Source of the DNA: Gnetum montanum
Lineage: Eukaryota > Streptophyta > Gnetopsida > Gnetales > Gnetaceae
Length of the DNA stretch: 64,000 bases
Direction: 5' to 3'
Assembly (NCBI GenBank): GCA_015680685.1
Contig: MNCI01022494.1
Location: 62,001 to 126,000, forward strand
Position 1 is the first letter of the stretch; each line of letters starts with the position of its first letter. Positions 1-12,482 of this stretch are shown here, piece after piece. Under the pieces are notes generated by a model. It was not told the DNA's origin and did not search any database. It saw only the letters and a list, made by a program, of their open reading frames with translations. The translations under genes and the position numbers were made by a program.

Positions 1-4
1 CATC

Positions 5-11
5 TATATAA
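5..11 (+). promoter_or_regulatory. Putative TATA box of the SRF gene
   Basis: TATATAA lies about 265 bases before the chosen ATG and is followed by a CT-rich stretch (31-47), typical of a plant TATA promoter with a transcript start near 35-40. The leader would hold a tiny upstream reading frame, ATG at 48-50 and stop at 57-59. Position and composition are the only evidence. Confidence 0.4.
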
Positions 12-60
12 GAAGGCATTTCGCGGTATTCTTCTTCTTCTCATCTTATGCTTAGCTAAA

Positions 61-155
61 GAAGCAAGAGCATACGTTGCATACGTTGTTTCAGTTAAAG
101 AAGCAAGCATACGTTGTTTCCGTTAGCGCTTTGAAGCAAGAATACGTTGTTTCCA
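61..155 (+). repeat. Three imperfect leader repeats
   Basis: A unit reading roughly GAAGCAAGnATACGTTGTTTC occurs three times in the presumed 5' leader of the SRF gene, the first copy carrying an extra GCATACGTT. The spacing is about 45 bases. It could be a slippage product or a leader element; no function can be read from it. Confidence 0.6.
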
Positions 156-269
156 GAGCGATTTGATTTGCACCTTCCATTTCTGGAATCTTTGGTAAGC
201 TTCAGCTCCGTGGACGACAGCGCGGTGCTTTGTGCTTGCTTGCGAGAATCTGCTCTGCTGCGGTACGCT

Positions 270-3200
270 ATGTCGATGGCAATGGGCTTTTTGCTGCTGC
301 CGCTGGTGCTCATCGTTACGGCAATTCATGCCGGGGACCTTCCCTGTGTTGGTGCCGCCACTGCTAGGTCTGAGGGTATGTGCCGCCACTGCTTTCAAGG
401 TGGAAAATAAATAAAGAATTCAGTACTAATGATTGTGGTGGTGTTGCTAGTGACCTTCTTGGGGCTTTTCCCCGGAAGCTGCCTTGAAAGCTACAGTGCT
501 CGTTGGCTGTAGGAATCTGGGCACCAGCTATCATCTCATCTTCTTGCCAGCATTCAGGGCATCTATTCGATATCCATGTTTCTGAAGATATTTGCATGAA
601 ACCAAGGGCATGAAGGGTATTATTGGACTGATCTTTTGGTGGGAAATGTTCCTCATCCTAGATAATGATCACATTCCACTATTACCAACCTGCACAAGCA
701 AAACCTCTCTGAGACATACAGTTCATGCTGGAAAGATACAGAGTTGGACCAATTCGGAAACGTTGGACAATTTACTTTATACCTACTATTTTGTTTGGTT
801 TTTGGTTTCTAGTCTTATTCTATTGGTAGCCATGATTGGGGCGATAGTACTGACTATGCATAGGATGATATATGGTGCTTTCCTTGAAAGTGTGAATATA
901 CCTAACTGTGAATTGATTAACCAATTCAATTAGCATCATATTTTACATGCACATCATGGGAATCAATTTTGTAATTCTTCCTGTATTGTATGTTCATCTA
1001 ATCAGAAATACAGATAGAGGAAACGCTATGTTTATCTTTGTATATTAATTTTTCTTGTTAACCCCTTATTCTTTGCTTTTTTCCTAATTCAGTCTTTTCA
1101 TTTTTTTTGGGTTCTTTTGTGCAGTTAAAGCTTTGGGAAATCTGTTCAAGAGTTTGAATTCACCAGCACAACTTACTGGGTGGAATGCTAGTGGTGGTAG
1201 CCCCTGTTCTCAGTTATGGAGAGGAATACATTGTTCAAAAAGAAGAGTAACTGAAATGTATCATTTGATATATTGCCTTATATGTTTTCATCATATTCCC
1301 AATTATAGATGTATGCATGGAAATACTTTGCTTGTTAGTGTGTCATTGAAGTGTTAATGTCATATTCTTTGTGGCTATTCTAGAAAACTCTCTGGATTAG
1401 GGCTGAAAGGAACAATGGGCCACCAACTGCATAGGCTTTCCTCATTAAAGACACTGTAAGACTATTATGTATTTATTTTTCATTTTGTTTATTATAACCA
1501 AGTCCTGTATTTTCTAGTTGAGCTGTAATTTTAACCTCTGATTTGAATTTGAGGTACAGGGACCTGAGTGATAATAACATTCAAGACTCAATCCCAGATC
1601 AACTTCCTCCACGTGTCAGATATCTGTATGTATTTTCCCTCTTTGTGTAACTAGTGATTTTTTGTCTTTCATATGCCTTTACGGATAAAGAGAAATAACT
1701 GCAACCGTAATATGTATATTCTGCAGAAACCTTGGTGGCAATAACCTCAGTGGAGTGCTTCCTTATTCAATAGCAGCTATGAAGTCACTGAGATACTTGT
1801 GAGTTTTTGTGCCTCAAAACTATGTTATCTCTTATTATGTAGAAGATGCTTGCTAAAATATTTTTACAACAAATGCAGGAATGTTAGCCACAATTTTCTT
1901 TCAGGACAAATTTTTGATTTCTTCAGCAAGCTTTCAAAACTGTCCACTTTGTAAGAATTTTACTTGCTTATAAATAGCAATTGTTTATTGACCATACAAC
2001 GTTGTAAAGTATTGTTATATTATATCGTTCATATGCAAGCATTTTCAATGTTTAAAAAAGATATTGATATACTTACCAAGTTTTGTTCAGACTTTGTTGA
2101 TCATTTGACAAGCTAAAACCCCTACTATAGTTTCAGATAGTATTTCTCCCTGAAATTATCTATAGCTTCAACATTCACAATATATCCATTTATCCTGGCC
2201 CATATTATCAGCATGAATCTTCTTATAAACATCTTAAGAACAAAGTATGCACATTTATTTAGTTTGAGGTTATATTTCCCTTAAAGAAACCATCCTTTTT
2301 TTGTTTCTGGCTCTAAATGATTAAAACATGACGTTGCAGGGATTTATCCTTCAATAGACTTTCACAAGGCATTCCCCCTAGTTTCAGGTCTTTGTCCAAG
2401 CTGTCTGTGCTGTAAGTAAATGATAATTTTGCTGCTTTCATTTACTTTTTCTGTTTTTATTGCGTTTAGTGTAAACTATTTTTGGGGGGTTTAAGTGTTT
2501 TTTATTATGTTCTGACAGACATTTGCAGAACAATCAGCTGAGTGGGCCACTTAATGTTATCTACTATCTTCCTATCAAAGATCTGTAAGTTTACCCTCTT
2601 AAAAATTTTAAGAATGTTGTTTTTTCTGTACTTTGTTCAGAGGTTCAGAGATGGTCTCTAGCAACCTTTCTGACTACAGCTGTAGTAATCACATTGCAGC
2701 CAACTTATGGTGTTTATAATTTTCATTTCAAATATCTTGAATTTTTTATCATGTATTTTTGCAATTTTATTTCTCGAGGTGTGTCATGACAACTATTTCA
2801 CTAACGTTCTGCTATTTTTCTCGTGCTTTCAGGAACATTGAAAACAATAATTTCACTGGGTTGCTACCACCACACTTGTCGTCTGATCCAAGATTCAAGT
2901 ATGTTTCTCAGGAATATATTTCAAATCACATTAAAAATTAAAAATGCGTGTGCTATAGTAGTAAATGTGTAACTGTGGTTTTGTTATTCCAGGACTGGAG
3001 GCAATAATTTAAGCCCTGTCCCTGGTCCTCTACCACCTTTGTATCAAGCACCCCCTCCGTATCAAGCATCCTCTCCGTCCCAGAAGGCAATCTGTCATCT
3101 CAATAATACCAGTGATGGCCTTCACGCTAAAGCACCTGCTACAAAGCATTTCTATCCTAATACAAAAAATGAAAGTGACAGCAAAAAAGGCCTATCTGAT

Positions 3201-6200
3201 GGTGCAACAGTGGGCATACCACTTGGAAGTATCATACTAGTGCTTGTGGTTGCATTGGCTGTCACATGTTATGTTTGGAGATCATCCAAACACTCAAATG
3301 AATCAAATGGCAACACTGTGTTCCATGACAGTCCAACGTCAACTGTGCAGATTTCTGAAGAAAGTATAGGTGCTTTTACCAACATAATCTTCATGTCATT
3401 TTATGAAGAGTTTGAGCATGCATTATCTGTATTTGATAACTATTGTTCCCGGGTTTTATTTTATTTATACAGTAGCCTTTGCATTGATTGAAACTGGTTG
3501 TTGGCTTATTATTGATATTATTAAGCAACAGACAGTGAGGGAGACAATGCAGATCCTTGTTATTACTGTTGGTTATAGAATCTAACTTAGGATAGCCAAA
3601 ATAAGCCAGATTGTAAATTTTTTATGCATGGAATCTAGTACAGCACAATATTGCTAAACCAAACCAAGTTATTGTAATTATGGTCATTGTAAAATTGTTT
3701 ATTGTAATTATGGTCATTGTAAAATTGTTTATGCATGCTGCTGTTGTTTGCTCTTGAGTTGAAAGTGAACTCGTAAAGCATTCTTGCACATAAGAGGCAT
3801 GTGGTCATCAAGGATTTGTCATCTTTCTTATCTCCAATATTGATGCCGAATTGCAAATGCCTCTCTATTGCTATTGCTATGGCCATTTGCATATCCAAAC
3901 ATAATCTGTTTATTTGTATAAAGTATAAAATAGATATCCAAAAAGTCAATGACTGACTGCATTGTACTTCTTGTGGGTACTCATTTGGAGTCATTACATG
4001 ATTCTGATTTCACAGTAATCTGATTTTACAGTAATACTGATGTCTGATGTTTTAGTTGCTGTCTTTGGATATATTTAATAAACAAAATCATGTTTTTGCC
4101 TGGCAGTTGTTATAACAAGTTTATCTGCCTGTGTGTTTCCATATTCAAGACAGTTTTCTCACTTTGCAGTGATTAGAATTTTTTTTTACAGTTTCAGTTC
4201 ATTGCAACAGTCATTGTCATTTATAAGTTGGTTTGCGATTAATAATCCATTGTTTGCAGTTTATCCAAAAACAAAAAGTTCCTCCCAACAGACAAAGTGA
4301 CTACCTTGTAGATGATCCCTGATTGGTAGTCCAGAGTAGCTTGATATGCATAGCAGTCTAGGTTAGCTGTGATGTATAACCTATGTAACAGTTAGCAAAT
4401 ACAAAAATAATAGGAATTATGATACTAACCTAAGAATTTGCCATTCACTGGAGATTAAGTGATCGAACATTGGCTTTTGTAAAGTGTAGTTTACCTGATT
4501 AGCCACCGAGTTGAGGATTGATTCACAGTACCCGATTTATCAATCACTTAATGTTTATGGTTTTGAGTTTTTTGAGTTCTGGTTTATCAGTGATGGAAAT
4601 GATGAAGATGATTATTCCCGTGTAACTGGTTGGTTGAATGAAGGCTGAGTAGGTTTATTTCATTCCTTGATTGATTAACTTAGAATATTGTTTGTTAGTT
4701 CTTGCTCTCCTAAGTACGATAGAAATAATGCATATAATGTCCTACTATGATCAAAACATGTATTGAAGCTTTTTTAAGATTACGTTATCCTTTTATGACA
4801 ACAATATTTTTGTTGAACATGCTCTTTTTGAATTTTGTGTGTAACAGTGGACATTGAGAGCAGACAATCAAATTCTATGTCACAGCAAAACTCAAGGTCA
4901 GAACAAAATTCAAGGCCCTCACTGGCTGTAAGCATGCTTAGGCCACCTCCAAGATGCAATAGTGGCAATGTGGACGGGAGGAAATCTGTTGGTTACATGA
5001 TCAAAAGTCCCATAGGTGCAAAAGCATTTTCTGTGACAGATTTGTTGGTAGCAACTAATTTCTTTAGTCAAGAAAATCTGATTGGAGAGGGAAAAATGGG
5101 ACGAGTTTATAGAGGCGAATTTCCAAGTGGAAAGGTAAAACATATTTGGACAGACATGCTTACCATGCAAATTTATGCACTTTATGTTTGTGTAGCTATA
5201 CCAGGCACCACCAGTTTGTGCATATTGCTGAGCATTCCTCTTTTCTAATATGCAATGGCTGTGCATCATGTGTTATCTGTTTCCTTTCTTTTTTAATAGT
5301 TTGTAGCATTCCACTTTTTCAAGAATTCATTGTTACAACTCCTAATAACTTTAAACTAATTGTTAACACCCAAATTGTACTGAACTTGGTGAACCTAAAA
5401 ATTGGCTGATGAGATGTTTTTTGTCCTTGAAATCTTACACTTTATTTTAACGGTGGGAGGTTAGACCGATACCATTTTTAGCTTTTTGGAGTAGAATCCA
5501 ATGCCAGTCAGTGTTGCATCATTAATAGTTTAAATATTTTCTTGAGTTCTTGGAAAAGGGAACCCAGAATATCACTTACAGTCTTATATTTAACAGCATA
5601 CCAGTTTATTAATGACTGCGGTGATGTTAATTTTCAGATTATGGCTGTGAAGAAAATAGGGTGCCGGGCATTATCTGCCAACTCAGATGAAGCTTTCTTG
5701 GAAGCAGTTGCCAATATATCACGGTTACGACATGAGAACCTCGTTGAGCTTGTTGGCTATTCCATGGAAAATGGGCAACACCTTCTTGTTTATGAATACT
5801 ATGGCAATGGAAATCTTGAAACCATCTTACATAATGGTGATGACAATAGCCAGAAATTGACCTGGAATTGTCGTGTGAAGATTGCACTTGGCATGGCTAA
5901 GGCTCTGCAGTAAGTTTTCTTGAATATATCATCTATTTATTATGCACAAGGGATCAACAATACAGGCTATGACATTTTGGTTTGGCAGATATCTGCATGA
6001 GGTTTGTACGCCGCCTATTGTGCATAAAAACTTTAAGGCAGCAAACATTTTACTTGACGACAATCTCTACCCACATCTGTCAGATTCTGGAGTAGCCTCA
6101 TGTACTCGTAGAGCAGAGCACCAGGTGCTGTAATTTTCATATTTACAGTATGATTACAACAGGATTTTGATACAATCAAACACACATAAACATCACATAG

Positions 6201-6904
6201 TTTATTTGCAGGTCCCTATGCAGATCCTGAATTCTTTCGGGAACAGCGCTACTGAACATGCCATGGCAGGAATGTACACTACAGAGAGTGATATATACAG
6301 TTTTGGCATTCTCCTGCTTGAGCTTCTCACTGGCAGAATGCCCTTTGACTAGTATGTATCAACTGCCAGCTGACCCTGCCTGATTGGAAATGCAATCTAG
6401 ATCACTGTTTCTATATATAGGCTTAGTTCATTCTGATCTCTCTGCTATTGCTGTTCTGGATCAGAGGTGTTTTCTTGGTTTATTTTATTTAATACTGCTC
6501 TTTTGCCAATGAAGTTACAGATCACTGTGTTTTTTTGGGTTGATTTGACTCTGATCTTTCCATCATTGCAGTTCCAAGCGCCCGTCTGAGCAATCCCTAG
6601 TAAGATGGGCAGTTCCCCAACTTCATGATATTCATGCGCTAGCAAAAATGATTGATCCAGCATTGAAAGGAATTTATCTGGCAAAATCTGTGTCTATCTT
6701 TGCAGATATAATATCTATGTGTCTTCAGGTAAGATAAATATGTTCTGTTTTTGGTGTAAGAAAAGTGTAGTTATCATTTGGTAAGATGAAATGAATTTGA
6801 AATTCTTGTATTTTTCATGGCAGCCCGAGCCAGAATTCAGGCCTCTAATGTCTGATGTGGTGCAATCTCTTAGTTGTTTGGTGCAACGTGCCAGTAACAA
6901 TTAA
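270..6904 (+). CDS. SRF: STRUBBELIG-receptor-family LRR receptor-like (pseudo)kinase, 16 exons
   Basis: Exons: 270-375, 1125-1257, 1384-1455, 1560-1625, 1727-1798, 1879-1950, 2340-2411, 2519-2584, 2833-2898, 2993-3363, 4848-5134, 5638-5909, 5989-6124, 6212-6351, 6572-6728, 6824-6904. All have GT-AG borders and join in phase to 722 residues. The order is a signal peptide (about 1-22), the N-terminal SUB/LRR region with the NSPAQLTGW motif, LRRs coded by 66/72-base exons, a proline-rich linker, a membrane span (315-336) and a kinase domain from about 426. Glycine loop GEGKMG and Lys466 are present, but HRD reads HKN (564-566) and DFG reads DSG (584-586). Loss of the catalytic Asp is known for SRF proteins, which signal at the plasma membrane probably without phosphotransfer. 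The first in-frame ATG before the signal peptide was chosen. No break is seen. The closest SRF member was not determined. Confidence 0.93.
3671..3730 (+). repeat. Perfect 30-base tandem duplication in intron 10 of SRF
   Basis: The 30 bases at 3671-3700 are repeated exactly at 3701-3730, inside the long (1484-base) intron that separates the transmembrane exon from the kinase exons. No mismatch is visible, so the duplication looks recent. Confidence 0.9.
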
Positions 6905-7217
6905 GCGAACAAGTGGGAGCGGGTTCAGTGTAATTAAGACTGTATGTATCATTTGGATTACGGAAAATGAGATTTATGCTAACTTGTGAATGTAGGACAT
7001 GTGACATTAGAGAATGGTTAGCCACAATCACTGACCTTAGTAAATTCCATAAATTTCATTTCCCTTGCCCTAGCCCTCAAGTGTGATAATCCATGGCTGT
7101 CTTGTGAGCAACAGGGCGAAGTGAGTTCCTCTCCACTTGAGAACCCTTAGCCACCTAGGAGACCTGCTATGATGCCGCCTAGCTTATAATTAAGGCACAT
7201 GCACGAGGGTTGAACTG

Positions 7218-7391
7218 CACCATGGGCAAAGTTTCCGAAAGGACCATGTTCTTTGGCAGTGCAGCTAATTGGCCAGACTCGTGTTGGAATTCCTACCTTA
7301 AGAATGAAGTACACCATGGGCAAAGTTTCCTCAAAAATAGCAAAAAAAAAAAAAAAAGGAATAAATGAGGACCATGTTCATTGGCAGTGTA
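7218..7391 (+). repeat. Imperfect tandem duplication with poly-A insertion
   Basis: The phrase CACCATGGGCAAAGTTTCC followed by GGACCATGTTCnTTGGCAG occurs at 7218-7268 and again at 7312-7391. The second copy is split by a run of 16 A residues, which resembles an oligo-A tail left by a retroposon. Confidence 0.7.
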
Positions 7392-7393
7392 AT

Positions 7394-7556
7394 AAGTTCT
7401 TAAGTGTGATGGGGTCCGGCAGCAATCTTCACCTTAACCTTTCATTTCATATAATCTATTTTAAAGAAAATGGAACCTAAGGAAAAATCCGAAAGTTGTG
7501 GCTAGCCATTTTCTAAAGAAGCACATCTTCTTCACAGAGTTTAGTATAAGTCTTGT
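7394..7556 (-). mobile_element. Short LINE-derived fragment, second copy of the 27.8 kb sequence
   Basis: The stretch matches 27831-27996 base by base over most of its length; both contain AATCCGAAAGTTGTGGCTAG. The minus-strand reading includes the same DPxTLKN residues that sit just before the RT core of the LINE at 27.8 kb. It is a dispersed copy of the LINE or of the repeat into which the LINE is embedded. No coding capacity remains. Confidence 0.55.
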
Positions 7557-7655
7557 TAAGTTTAGTACAAGACAGTCTGTAAATCATTTTTAAGGGATAT
7601 GAATGACCCAGCTGTCCACTGTGAATCATTTTGTGCAGTGCTCTCTAATGGGAAT

Positions 7656-7725
7656 CATTTTGTGAGTCTAGTCCTTATGGATTATTGGTCACATTTTGTG
7701 AGTCCAGTCCTTATGGATTATTGGT
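7656..7725 (+). repeat. 34-base tandem duplication
   Basis: The bases at 7656-7689 recur at 7692-7725 with one mismatch, a period of 36. It appears to be a local duplication without other features. Confidence 0.85.
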
Positions 7726-10632
7726 GAAGGCCATTTGTAAAGGTTTTTTATTCTTTTCTTTTTGGACAAAAAAATTACTGAAAAAGACAAGGCACCAAAT
7801 GTTGAATGGGGATGCATTTTTCTGTCAATTGGAGTGGATGATATTTATGGAAAACTGCAGAAATTTTTTATATTTGCAAGCATAAAGGTCCATCAGTGTA
7901 GCATATACTGTGTAATGCATGATGGAAACTTATTACCCAAATTGGGTATAGATGGCAATTGTACATGGATTGGCCGTAAGAGAACCTAATGTGTTCCGTT
8001 TTTGTGGAGATGTATATATTATTGACAGTCTTGTAAACCGTTTGTATTGTGTGTGTTTTTTTTAAATTTTACTCATTCAACATAATTTTAGCAAGTCCTT
8101 TGAGCAATTATTTTTACAATAAAAAATTTTAAATTTTCACGATGTTTACAGCATTTCCTTCTAAATCCAAGGTCGTAAAGATTCAATCATGTGTTCCCGG
8201 TTTATGTGTCCATCGTCTGAAACATGGACAAATTAAATGAAGGGTCTTGATGGTTTTCATTCGATAAATTGTGTAGTTACTTAGTGATACCTAATAACCT
8301 TGGAAATAAGGTAATTGTTTAGGCCTTTTGTTACCTTCTGTCATATTGAATATGAATTTTTTTCAATGGTGCTCAAACTCGAAAGAGCAACTACAAGTAC
8401 ACCACTACAATCCAAAACTTATAACAGCCCAAAACTTAAAATATGGAATTATTAATATTTTAGTTAAGCAAAACATAAAATATATTTGGTTCCTGAACAG
8501 TGACGGTTGTCATTTTCTATTTACTTATCGATTCTTGGTGGTCTTTATTTTCTTAAATGGACACGGGTTGATGCATCACTGTATTTGGTAATTAACTTAA
8601 TTATATATTTATGCCATTCATATTTAATTTAAACAAGGTGATCATTCTTTCTCCAAAATTCCCTCCCGGTAGCTAACTCAATGAAACACCTCTCTGACTA
8701 TTATGTCTGTACGAATAACGTACACTATAAAATTGGTTTCCCTGGTAACTGGGTTCGCCTGAAACTGCCTGAAACTGCGCTTGCCGTAGTATGAAAATTA
8801 TTCACCGCGTTGAGGTGTCACAAATATGAGGTCGTTGATGCAATCACCGAAACCATCCTTTTCAATTTGCTTTAGTAACTTATTTCCTTTGATAGCACAT
8901 ACATTGTTCATTCCAGCCTTCAGCTGGAGAGTAACGTCCATTCAAGACAAGATCTCACCAGAATTGACGGATTCGTTACCCTTTTTTAGAAACAATTGGT
9001 CCTTTGATTTAGTTACATGATACAAATACAACGAATTACAAGAATGGGTGGCATGCTGCAGACAATCTTATGCTTCCAGCAGACACTCAACTCTGTTGTA
9101 AGTTGTAAAATTGTTATACTTCATTCCAAAAATTGATTTGACATGTACAGCATATGCACACGTGATCACAGAAAAATGAGCATTTACATTGTTAAGAAAA
9201 TATGGCAGCTGGTCATGGGAATCCTCATATGCAGAAGAGGAAGCTGATTCAATTTGGTATGGGGTGGTTTTTGGAGATACCTGGATTGGACCATTGTTTC
9301 CTGCATCATCAAAGCGAGGGTTACATACACTATCAAAAATTAATCAAAAGTAATGATGTAAGAATTTTCCCATATTAATCAAATTCCTGAGAGACATTAT
9401 TGAAAGTTTACCTTTGTTTTTGCTGGATCTACGAGATAAAAGTCTTTTAGCTTTTGCACTGGTTTTGGAACTAGATTTGGTAATAGTCAACTGACTTGCA
9501 AATGTAGGCTGTTCTTCTGGGCCACTCCAGTCACCAGTATGAAACTCATTTTCACCATCACTCCTCATGGTACGTTTTACAGAAGCTTTTGCTGTGTTTC
9601 TCTGCGTATTGAACATGCCCTTCATTTGTGTCACAACCCTTCACCAGCACAATCAGTCAGCTTCTTCAACCATGAGACGTGAAATGGATCATATTTGGCC
9701 GTCCAGCTACCCTCACCATCACTATCGCTGAAATTTATATCGCTATCAGAGGCCCCAACAACATCCACTTGTTTTTGGGCACGAACCTTATCCTTAAATA
9801 CATTGTGCGCCTACGAACTCGCTCGAACAATAATTTTATTCTTCTTTACACAAGAAACTAGAATGTGGAAGAAAAATACCTGCATGCCATTGACCGACTT
9901 TAAAACACCCCAATTAATATGCTTCTTGACACGAGAAAACAATTTCCGCCAAGTGCCACTAAAATCAGTTTTACTAAATGTGTCCATTAGCAGCCTTAAA
10001 TTCATTTACTGCAAGTCAAGATCCCTCATAGGTAACAAGCAGCTCAACCTGTATCACATAATTATTCTATTATTATTGAGCGTTACTGTCATATGTATAA
10101 AATGCACATCTTAAGAATCATACCCCTGGCTAATCTTTATGCTGTGAAACTCCCGATTTCTCCTTGCCCTTGAATCTTTTTTCCCCTCTTGTGATTGGCT
10201 TGGTGTCTTTTCTTCATGAGAATGTCTACCTGGCTTAATTCACTTTGCATCGTTTGATCTATGTTTGGATGCATTAACATTGTTTTCTGATGCTGCCGGA
10301 ATGCCAGAAGGATGAGGTTCTACTCCGAGGTTAAAGGAACCGCCTTTTTAAGGCTGAAACACTTGAACTGTGTCCATGAATAACAAATTCTTTACCAGCA
10401 GATTCCATTGAATTATCCTCCCACGATCTATCAAGTGAAACTGTTCGCTGATGTTCACCATTGGAAGAGTTTAATTTCTGGTAAATTTAGAAAGCCAATA
10501 TATATTGGTATAAAAAAGAGTAAAAGGAGATTAGATTACAATGGCTTGCTTTGAAGGACATTTGAAGAAAACCTTAATTACACAAAAAGCAAATGTAAAA
10601 ATGAAAAGGTATTGTCACAAGAGAGAATGAAC

Positions 10633-10697
10633 ATTGTGATCATAGAGCTTAATCTAGTGAGAATTATTATATATTGTGATCATAGAGCTTAATCTAG
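10633..10697 (+). repeat. 25-base direct repeat
   Basis: The 25 bases at 10633-10657 recur at 10673-10697, inside the presumed intron of the minus-strand gene between 11213 and 10477. Confidence 0.8.
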
Positions 10698-10813
10698 GAT
10701 GAACATTAGGTTTTCTTGCAATGTTCTTTAGAGTATTTTTGAAAGGGATAAATAGAAAGCGTATTTTCAACTACCACCTTTAACCTTCTTGGATCATTAT
10801 ATAGCATAAGATC

Positions 10814-10908
10814 TGGAACTCATAAGTTGTACATCAATTTCATCTAGTAAATCTAGTACCTATGGAACTCATAAGTTGTACATCAATTTCGTCTAGTAAA
10901 TCTAGTAC
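10814..10908 (+). repeat. 46-base tandem duplication, period 49
   Basis: The sequence at 10814-10859 is repeated at 10863-10908 with one mismatch. It lies in the same presumed intron as the 25-base repeat, so this intron has grown by local duplication. Confidence 0.85.
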
Positions 10909-11485
10909 TTATTTTATTGATAGTTGAAAATCATTTTCATTTTCAGCTTCAAATTTTCTTTTTCTACTAAAAATGATATGAAATAGCATACCACATGAGA
11001 AAAGTATTCATAGTTATGACATGATTTAAAGAGAGATATATTTCAAATGATAACATAATATTTTTAAGAATTTGAAAAGGTAGCATCCCTAGCTAATTCC
11101 TTAAGTAGATACAATTACTAACTTGAATGCATATTTTTGTCGTGACCACATGTGGCATGGTGATATGAGAATCAATGCCTCAATGAAATGTAACTAATAG
11201 TAATAATATTACCTCAAGACCTTGCACAACCATTAGAAAACTAGTTTGCTTTGGATTAGAATGGACCAAACATTGACCAACACTAGCTGGAACCAATGGT
11301 GTTCTAGGGGCAGTAGTCTTAGCAATGTCTACATCTTTTGCTTTATTATTTAATGATGTGCCTTGCTTATGACTAGATGATTGCATCCTCTTCCCACGCT
11401 TTGATGTAGAAGCAGTACAATTCCTAATTGGGACATTGGAAGTTCAATTTTAAAATAGTTTTGTCTACAACTAATTGGTACAAAG

Positions 11486-12331
11486 TGATGAGTTGCGATT
11501 GGTTGTGTTGACGAGGCCTCGTCGACGCAAGGTCTATTTTTTCTTATAAATACATGCTCACCAACCACATTTATGACATCAGTCAGTTATAGTGTAGTGA
11601 AACTCTTGTAGTTTTTTCATTTGAAAGTTAGAATATTTTCTTGAGTGCCTACAATAGGAGTCATTGAGTGTACGGATCTTTATTCGAGCACTATTGTACC
11701 TGAGCACGACAGTGTGTGTGCTAATAAAGATGAGCTTTTTGATAAACCTTGCAGCATTTTGGATAGTTTAAATGTTTCATTTATGCATTCAATATTTTCA
11801 GTGATTTATTCAATGTTTTTTAGTAATTAAGCTAATTAGGTAATTAAGAAAAATAAGCTAGATAGATTAATTACATAATTACAATCGCTTTGAGCGTAAC
11901 ACACATCCGCTTGGTAATCCCAGCAGTGTTATCACTTGGTGCACCCAACAACGTAGCGCTTGGTATCTCAACAGTGGATACGTGGATTCAGGATGTGTAC
12001 GGAAAGTGGGACCACATGCTTATGTTAGAACTAGTTGGAGATCAGTTAGTTAGTTAGATCAAATTAGCCATTAAACTACTTTATCTCTCTCTTCAAGCAC
12101 CAAAGAACCTCAAACATAAAATGATAAAAAATGATATGCCTCGATTACACTTAACCATACCTTTGAGGTTCACAAGTGTAATTGGGAAGATAATGAACAA
12201 CCTTAGGGAAAGGTTCACGGCCTAGAAGACTAGTGCATTGGAAACTATAGAGTCCATGAAATTCGATTGGATTACGCATGAACACTTTGTGATTCGTATG
12301 GTTGGGCGTAGGGGTACCTCATCGCTCATCA
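11486..12331 (+). repeat. 5' LTR of element F
   Basis: 846 bases, TGATGAG to CATCA. The promoter part holds a palindromic GAGGCCTC and GTCGAC cluster just before TATAAATA at 11525-11532; an AATAAAGATGAGC poly(A)-signal region follows. The last bases, reading GGGGTACCTC followed by CTCATCA, recur in all related elements here. Confidence 0.9.
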
Positions 12332-12332
12332 T

Positions 12333-12350
12333 TGACACCATTGTTGGGGA
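12333..12350 (+). other. Primer binding site of element F, tRNA-Asp type
   Basis: The site begins one base after the LTR. It matches 14 of 18 bases of the complement of the plant tRNA-Asp 3' end, as seen intact in element A at 53043-53060. All four differences are transitions (C to T or G to A), as expected for an old methylated copy. Confidence 0.85.
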
Positions 12351-12482
12351 CTTTGTTTGTTGAAATATACGTTATCTAGGTTTAGTGAACATTATTAATC
12401 TCATTAGAGGAACCCAAGGTCAACATCACTCTCACACGACATATAATTACAAAAGCACACTGATTATTTTATTTGTTGCAAA

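Larger units (their letters stand above)
6905..8797. other. Intergenic region, 3' flank of SRF
   Basis: No gene is supported here; the open frames are short and lack known motifs. The first part should include the SRF 3' UTR. It holds two tandem duplications (7218-7391 and 7656-7725) and a LINE-like scrap at 7394-7556, listed separately. The rest is AT-rich unique sequence in which I see nothing. Confidence 0.6.
8798..11423 (-). pseudogene. Unrecognised multi-exon gene, apparently decaying
   Basis: Putative exons on the minus strand, in reading order: 11423-11213, 10477-10124, 10008-9880, 9810-9412, 9300-9188 and 8980-8798 (stop TAA). Borders are GT-AG, and the junctions 11213/10477, 9880/9810, 9412/9300 and 9188/8980 keep phase, which supports a real gene. 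The protein would be serine/lysine-rich with a KRGKR basic cluster, an acidic SDSD segment and a C-terminal segment containing LQLKAGMNNV. I do not recognise the family. Lesions seen: frameshift near 10350, in-frame TGA near 10240, frames that do not join at 10124/10008, frameshift near 9640, and TGA in the last exon where CGA would restore the frame. It could be a pseudogene, or a gene with some sequence errors. The next upstream exon may lie at 24683-24820, beyond element F. Confidence 0.55.

Noticed and set aside
147-269. Upstream extension of the SRF first exon
   Set aside because: There is no ATG in frame before 270, and the signal peptide starts naturally at 270.
8328-8591. 87-codon open frame after SRF
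   Set aside because: AT-rich composition, no motif and no support on context.
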